Shown here: positions 32,229 to 35,992 of the stretch, one piece after another | Position numbering within the stretch: position 1 is the first letter of the stretch | How the letters are laid out: the number at the start of each line of letters is the position of its first letter | From: Paratrimastix pyriformis | Taxonomy: Eukaryota > Preaxostyla > Paratrimastigidae | Assembly: GCA_027972325.1 (NCBI GenBank) | Contig: JAPMOS010000276.1 | Span: 1 to 35,992, forward strand | Reading direction: 5' to 3' | Length of the DNA stretch: 35,992 nt | Position numbers and translations under genes: made by a program | Notes under the pieces: model-generated | Seen by the model: only the letters and a program-made list of their open reading frames with translations | The model's database searches: none | What the model was told of the DNA's origin: nothing

Positions 32229-33663
32229 CTCCCCCGGCATTGGCGTCCTTTTGAATTCAAATCCGAGCGTCCCGTTGGATGGAAATCTGCTCGGAAAATG
32301 ACGATCTTGATGGAGACGTCAGCAACTTCGTCATGATGCATGCCGAAATTAAACGCAATGATGATCCGTTTCTGCGCTTCCTGAACCGCGACATCTCTGA
32401 AAAGCATCTCCGCTATACGGATCTGGACAGCGATTTCAAGGTGCTTACGCAAAAGATGCTTCCTGAGCTTGCGAAATTGTTTGGGTACATCACTGTTCAC
32501 AAGCAGCGGGTCGTCTCCAGAGCATTGCTGAAGACGATCGTTGAAATGCTCGGCAGCCTCGAGCGAGAAATGCTCGTTTCGTCTATGACTGACTTCTTTT
32601 ATCAAGTGCTTGGCTCTGTCACGTGGCATGCTGGACAATCGGACTTGGAGAGTATCTCATCGGAATCGTCCGAGGAGCTCCCAATGAGTATGCGTTTTGG
32701 TGGTCCCGCAGCCTCATCCAACCGCTCTTTGAAACCGTCTGATTCGTCACGTCACACAACCTCAATGAGTGGGTGTCGGCCGACATCATGTATCACCACC
32801 CCACCCCGTCAATTGGGTGGAGGTCCGCCACACCCTCGCAGCCCTCCTTCTCCGAAGTCGCTCTCGGGCTCCAAGAAAGGACGGGCTGCCAACCCCTTGA
32901 GGTCACCACTGTGCACCCCCTGCGGTCCCGGCCCCCTTCGGGAACCCGTTTGCACATCAACCGGCGGCGCCCACCGCCCCGTCCACCCCGGTTCCTGACC
33001 CAGTGGTCGCCAAGCCGCCTGCGAGCTCCCGCACCCCAGCCCCAGCCTCGGCGAAGGGGGTGAGCCCGGAGGCAAGAAGTCGATCGCCCCTGCAGTGGGT
33101 GCCCCTGCCCCTGCTGTCCCTGTTGTTGTGCCCCCTTGTCTGTGTCTGGCCCTGCCATGGCTGACACCAAGGCGCCTGATCCCGCTGCCGTGGCGCCGGC
33201 TGCTTCCGCTGCTGTTCGCAAGATTGGTGCCGCCGACCTGGTCCCCAGCCGGGGGGATCATGATGTGGGGAAGGAGCCAGTGTGGGGACGGTGGATCAGG
33301 GGACCATCCAAGTTGAGCTACCGGTCATTCCGGTGCTGGTGGATGGGCAGTAGCCCCCCCTCAGGCTGGCGCGAGGAGTGCTTCTCGTATTAACTTTCGT
33401 TTTCTTTTTCTGTTCTTCGGTCCCCCGCCCCTCATTCTGTCATGTCCTCTTTGTTCCATTTTGTATGCGAGTTGATGTTTCCTTGCGAGTTTCCAGTCTC
33501 TCTCTTCCTCCCGATGCCCCCTGTGCACCTTCCCCTGGAGGGAGCGCTGGGGTGCATTTTACCCGCCGGCTTCGGCCGGACCAACGGTTTTCATTCACTA
33601 TTTCTCAGTTCGATTATGTCGTGCTGTTTAGGTGATTGAATAGTATAACACACACACACACAC
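32229..33663 (+). mobile_element. Retroposon-like insertion (LINE-like, non-autonomous) within the satellite
   Basis: A 1,435-bp insertion bounded by the 10-bp target-site duplication GGTACTCGAA (32219-32228 and 33664-33673). Removing the insert and one duplicate restores a perfect 323-bp unit. The right end is GTATAACACACACAC, an (AC)n tail. The left end shows no inverted counterpart, which argues against a cut-and-paste transposon. A short repeat tail at one end plus a duplication of this size fits target-primed reverse transcription. No reverse transcriptase is present, so it would be a truncated or non-autonomous copy. It holds one ORF and about 0.65 kb of 3' sequence. Confidence 0.7.
32279..32998 (+). 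CDS. ORF of the retroposon-like insertion, unknown family
   Basis: A 239-residue ORF. Residues 1-115 are mostly predicted helix with heptad-like leucines (FLRFLNRDISEKHLRYTDL, KMLPELAKLFGYI, LLKTIVEMLGSLEREML). Residues 115-239 are Ser/Pro-rich and basic (SPPSPKSLSGSKKGRAAN). A helical, possibly coiled-coil first half with a basic disordered tail is reminiscent of ORF1 or gag-like RNA-binding proteins of LINEs, but no zinc knuckle (CCHC) is present and no family is recognised. It sits entirely within the insertion bounded by GGTACTCGAA, so it moved with it. The first ATG after an in-frame stop was used as start. Confidence 0.4.
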   Translation: MEICSENDDLDGDVSNFVMMHAEIKRNDDPFLRFLNRDISEKHLRYTDLDSDFKVLTQKMLPELAKLFGYITVHKQRVVSRALLKTIVEMLGSLEREMLVSSMTDFFYQVLGSVTWHAGQSDLESISSESSEELPMSMRFGGPAASSNRSLKPSDSSRHTTSMSGCRPTSCITTPPRQLGGGPPHPRSPPSPKSLSGSKKGRAANPLRSPLCTPCGPGPLREPVCTSTGGAHRPVHPGS

Positions 33664-33985
33664 GGTACTCGAATGACGCTCCACCACCATCCCGATCGAG
33701 TGGCTACCTCGGATTTTGAAAATTCAAATTTTGAATTCGGGGTATGGTCGACCGCGTCAATCACAAGTCATACAACGCTCCGGAGGCCGTCCTGATCGCG
33801 GTGTCATCGCGGTGGCCGATCTAGCTTGCGGAAACCCCGGCCCCATGGTGGGGGCCCCCTGGGCGCGTATCGGGGTTCCATCCCCGCCGGTTATGGGACG
33901 GGTAATAGCCGCACAAGTTTGTATAGGCCGAAAACGCGTTTTGCCCCGAATCGACCCCAGGAAAATTTTTGCGAGGGTGCACTCG

Positions 33986-34045
33986 AATGACGACTCAGAT
34001 TTTGATAATTCAAATTCAAGAATTTAATCGGGGTCGGGTCGACCG
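33986..34045. repeat. Diverged end unit of the 323-bp satellite
   Basis: CAGATTTTGATAATTCAAAT and GGGTCGGGTCGACCG resemble GGATTTTGAAAATTCAAAT and GGTATGGTCGACCG of the regular unit, showing that the array decays into the next region. Confidence 0.6.
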
Positions 34046-35297
34046 TTCCTCCCCACCCGGCCCCTTGGTCCCTTTTCCCGCCCTCTGCCCTGGCCCCCTG
34101 GCCTCTGCCCTTCGGCCTGGCCTTGAACATCTGGCTGGTCCCATGGCCCCCTCGCCTTCGGGCCCGGCCCCAGCCCGCCCAGCCCTGGCCTGTGTCTGTG
34201 TGCGCGTGACATCCGTCTTGTTTCAGTGTGCGCCCATTCTATTCCAAGAACACCTCCAGCGTGGGGGGGGGGGGGGGGGGGGGAGGTGAGGGGGAGGTGA
34301 GGGGGAGGTGAGGGAGAGGAGCGAGGGGTGTGGCACTGGGGTCCGTGCCATCCCGGTCGGCCCCACCGGGGGAGCCGCCGCGGTCGCCCGTCCTGGGGTG
34401 GGAGCCACCACGAGAGAGAGACAGGAGCTTCCTGTAGGGGAGGGGTGGGCCGGACAGGGGGCCCTCCACAGCGGACGGTCAGCCGAAAAATTGTCCCGCC
34501 GTGAGGTGGCTGATGGGAAGTGGAGGTGGATGGATGGGAGGGGGCGGTGGACAGATGGGAGGGGGTGGATGGATGGCTGGCGGTGGAGGGGTGGCTGTGG
34601 ATGTGGATGGATGGGAGGGGAAGGGACGGATGGGAGAGGTGGGAGGTGGAGGTGGACGGGGCAGGTGGGGCCCGCTGGATGGGTGTGAGCGGAGAGAGCA
34701 CTAGGGGGAGGGAGAGTAGGCGAGGGGAGGGAGATGAGGGAAAGCACGGGAGAGGACGGGTGAGGGAGAGCATGGGAGAGGACGGGTGGGGTGAGGGAGA
34801 GCATGAGAGAGTGAAGGAGGGTGAGGGCGAGTAGGGGAGAGTGAGCACCGCCGGATGTTCGCGTTCTGCTGCCAACCAGCCGCGCACGCCCACGGCGCCG
34901 CGTGCGGAACAAAGTGGATGGGTGGGGCGAGGGGACGAATTGGTGGTGGCGGAGGAGGAGGAGAAGGAAAAAGAAGAGGAGGAGTGGTACTACCGACCAG
35001 TGGCGAAGACATCCACAGGAGGGTGTGGGTCGGTGCGGTAGTCGTTTGGCGCGTAGGGCGTTGTGTGTGTGTGTGTGTGTGTGGGGGGGGGGATGAGGGT
35101 GTTGAGGTCTGCAGGGTGACGTCGGCAGGAGGTGAGGTAGACAGGGGTCTGAGGTGGACAGGCAGGAGGGTGAGATCGACGGCAGGTGGGCTACATGGGT
35201 GATGTGCAGGGGGGGGGGGGGGGGGTCGAGAGGGGGGTCTTGGGATCCAGACCGGAGGACGATGACCAGGATGCCCGCCGCAAAATCGGTGGTGGTC
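34046..35297. other. G-rich minisatellite region without a convincing gene
   Basis: Contains a poly-G run (34263-34282) followed by GGGGGAGGTGA units to about 34320, then the motif AAAATTGTCCCGCCGTG at 34487-34503. GGATGGATGGGAGG-type repeats follow at about 34520-34640, GGGAGAGCATGGGAGAGGACG units at about 34725-34845, a GT run at 35065-35083 and another poly-G at 35209-35225. Open frames are long only because of the repeats. No gene is called. Confidence 0.6.
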
Positions 35298-35319
35298 ATC
35301 ATCATCATCATCATCATCA

Positions 35320-35357
<38 letters not shown>

Positions 35358-35372
35358 TCATCATCATCATCC

Positions 35373-35405
<33 letters not shown>

Positions 35406-35593
35406 TCCAATCATCATCCAATCATCATCCAATCATCATCATCCAATCATCATCCAATCATCATCATCCAATCATCATCATCCAATCATCATCATCATCC
35501 AATCATCATCATCATCATCATCCAATCATCATCATCATCCAATCATCATCCAATCATCATCCAATCATCATCCAATCATCATTCAATCATCCC

Positions 35594-35629
<36 letters not shown>

Positions 35630-35774
35630 TCATCATCATCATCATCATCATCATCGTCATCATCCAATCATCATCATCAATCATCCAAATCATCATCATC
35701 CAATCATCATCATCATCCCAATCATCACATCCAATCATCATCATCATCCAATCATCATCATCCAATCATCATCA

Positions 35775-35811
<37 letters not shown>

Positions 35812-35892
35812 ATCATCATCATCATCCATCATCATCATCATCCAATCATCATCATCATCATCATCATCATCCAATCATCATCATCATCATCC

Positions 35893-35931
<39 letters not shown>

Positions 35932-35992
35932 ATCATCATCATCATCCAATCATCATCATCCAATCATCATCATCAATCATCAATCATCATCA
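35298..35992. repeat. Compound (ATC)n / CCAATCATC microsatellite to the window end
   Basis: About 700 bp of CAT/ATC triplets with regular CCAATCATC interruptions, continuing past the right edge. It is the same family of repeat as in the introns of the block genes. Confidence 0.95.

Larger units (their letters stand above)
31381..33985. repeat. 323-bp satellite array, about 3.6 units, interrupted by an insertion
   Basis: Units start at 31381, 31704, 32027 and 33795, each at ATCGCGGTGTCATCGCGG. The first two are 323 bp and nearly identical, differing at a few bases (for example TAGCGTGC versus TAGCTTGC). The third is split at 32228 by an insertion and resumes at 33674: 202 + 121 bp makes exactly 323. 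The fourth stops after 191 bp at GGTGCACTC. Because 323 is not a multiple of three, the repeated ~108-residue frame inside each unit is not a gene. A diverged unit follows to about 34045. Confidence 0.95.

Noticed and set aside
34024-34893. Ser/Pro/His-rich minus-strand frames near 34-35 kb
   Set aside because: They are produced by G-rich minisatellites and poly-G runs and show no domain.
35298-35992. Possible CRISPR-like array because of regular CCAATCATC words
   Set aside because: There are no unique spacers. It is a compound trinucleotide microsatellite in a eukaryotic context.

Overview
This is a window of nuclear DNA from a GC-rich eukaryote. The GC-rich part has spliced genes with GT...AG introns, C-rich polypyrimidine tracts, an AATAAA signal and very dense mini- and microsatellites. 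The style fits a unicellular or protist-like genome, but the lineage cannot be named from sequence alone. Much more AT-rich DNA of virus-like origin lies at both sides of this GC-rich core.

Layout. (1) 1-5682: AT-rich left piece of a virus-like element, with two small genes, a membrane protein, a 915-residue fibre protein with an S74-type self-cleaving chaperone domain, a convergent gene resembling a large-DNA-virus protein family, and an AT-rich tail ending in a 125-bp tandem repeat. (2) 5683-17504 and 18349-30005: two tandem copies of one ~12-kb GC-rich block. Each holds an ARM/HEAT-repeat gene (minus), a right-handed beta-helix gene (minus) and a multi-exon gene of unknown family (plus) ending near an AATAAA. 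(3) 17505-18348: spacer present only after copy 1, with an inverted minisatellite. (4) 30006-31180: right piece of virus-like DNA, with the C-terminal part of a Polinton-type protein-primed DNA polymerase B and a small coiled-coil ORF. Copy 2 abuts the polymerase sequence directly. (5) 31181-34045: a 323-bp satellite array, split by a 1,435-bp retroposon-like insertion with a 10-bp target-site duplication. (6) 34046-35992: G-rich minisatellites, then a 700-bp ATC-type microsatellite to the window end.

The three block genes look like host genes and show no obvious joint pathway. The two minus-strand genes and the plus-strand gene diverge from a common region at about 12.8-14.0 kb (25.2-26.4 kb in copy 2). 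Strand composition flips there, so that every transcript is C-rich. Copy 2 keeps longer open frames; copy 1 carries a stop codon and frame disruptions. The copies differ by true indels as well as homopolymer lengths, so they are either a real tandem duplication or two haplotypes placed in tandem by the assembler.

The most interesting points are the mosaic virus-like fossil (Polinton-type polymerase, S74 fibre and a giant-virus-type protein) split around a duplicated host locus, the exact structural record of the insertion into the 323-bp satellite, and the composition skew that follows transcription direction. Exon borders in the ARM and beta-helix genes are approximate.
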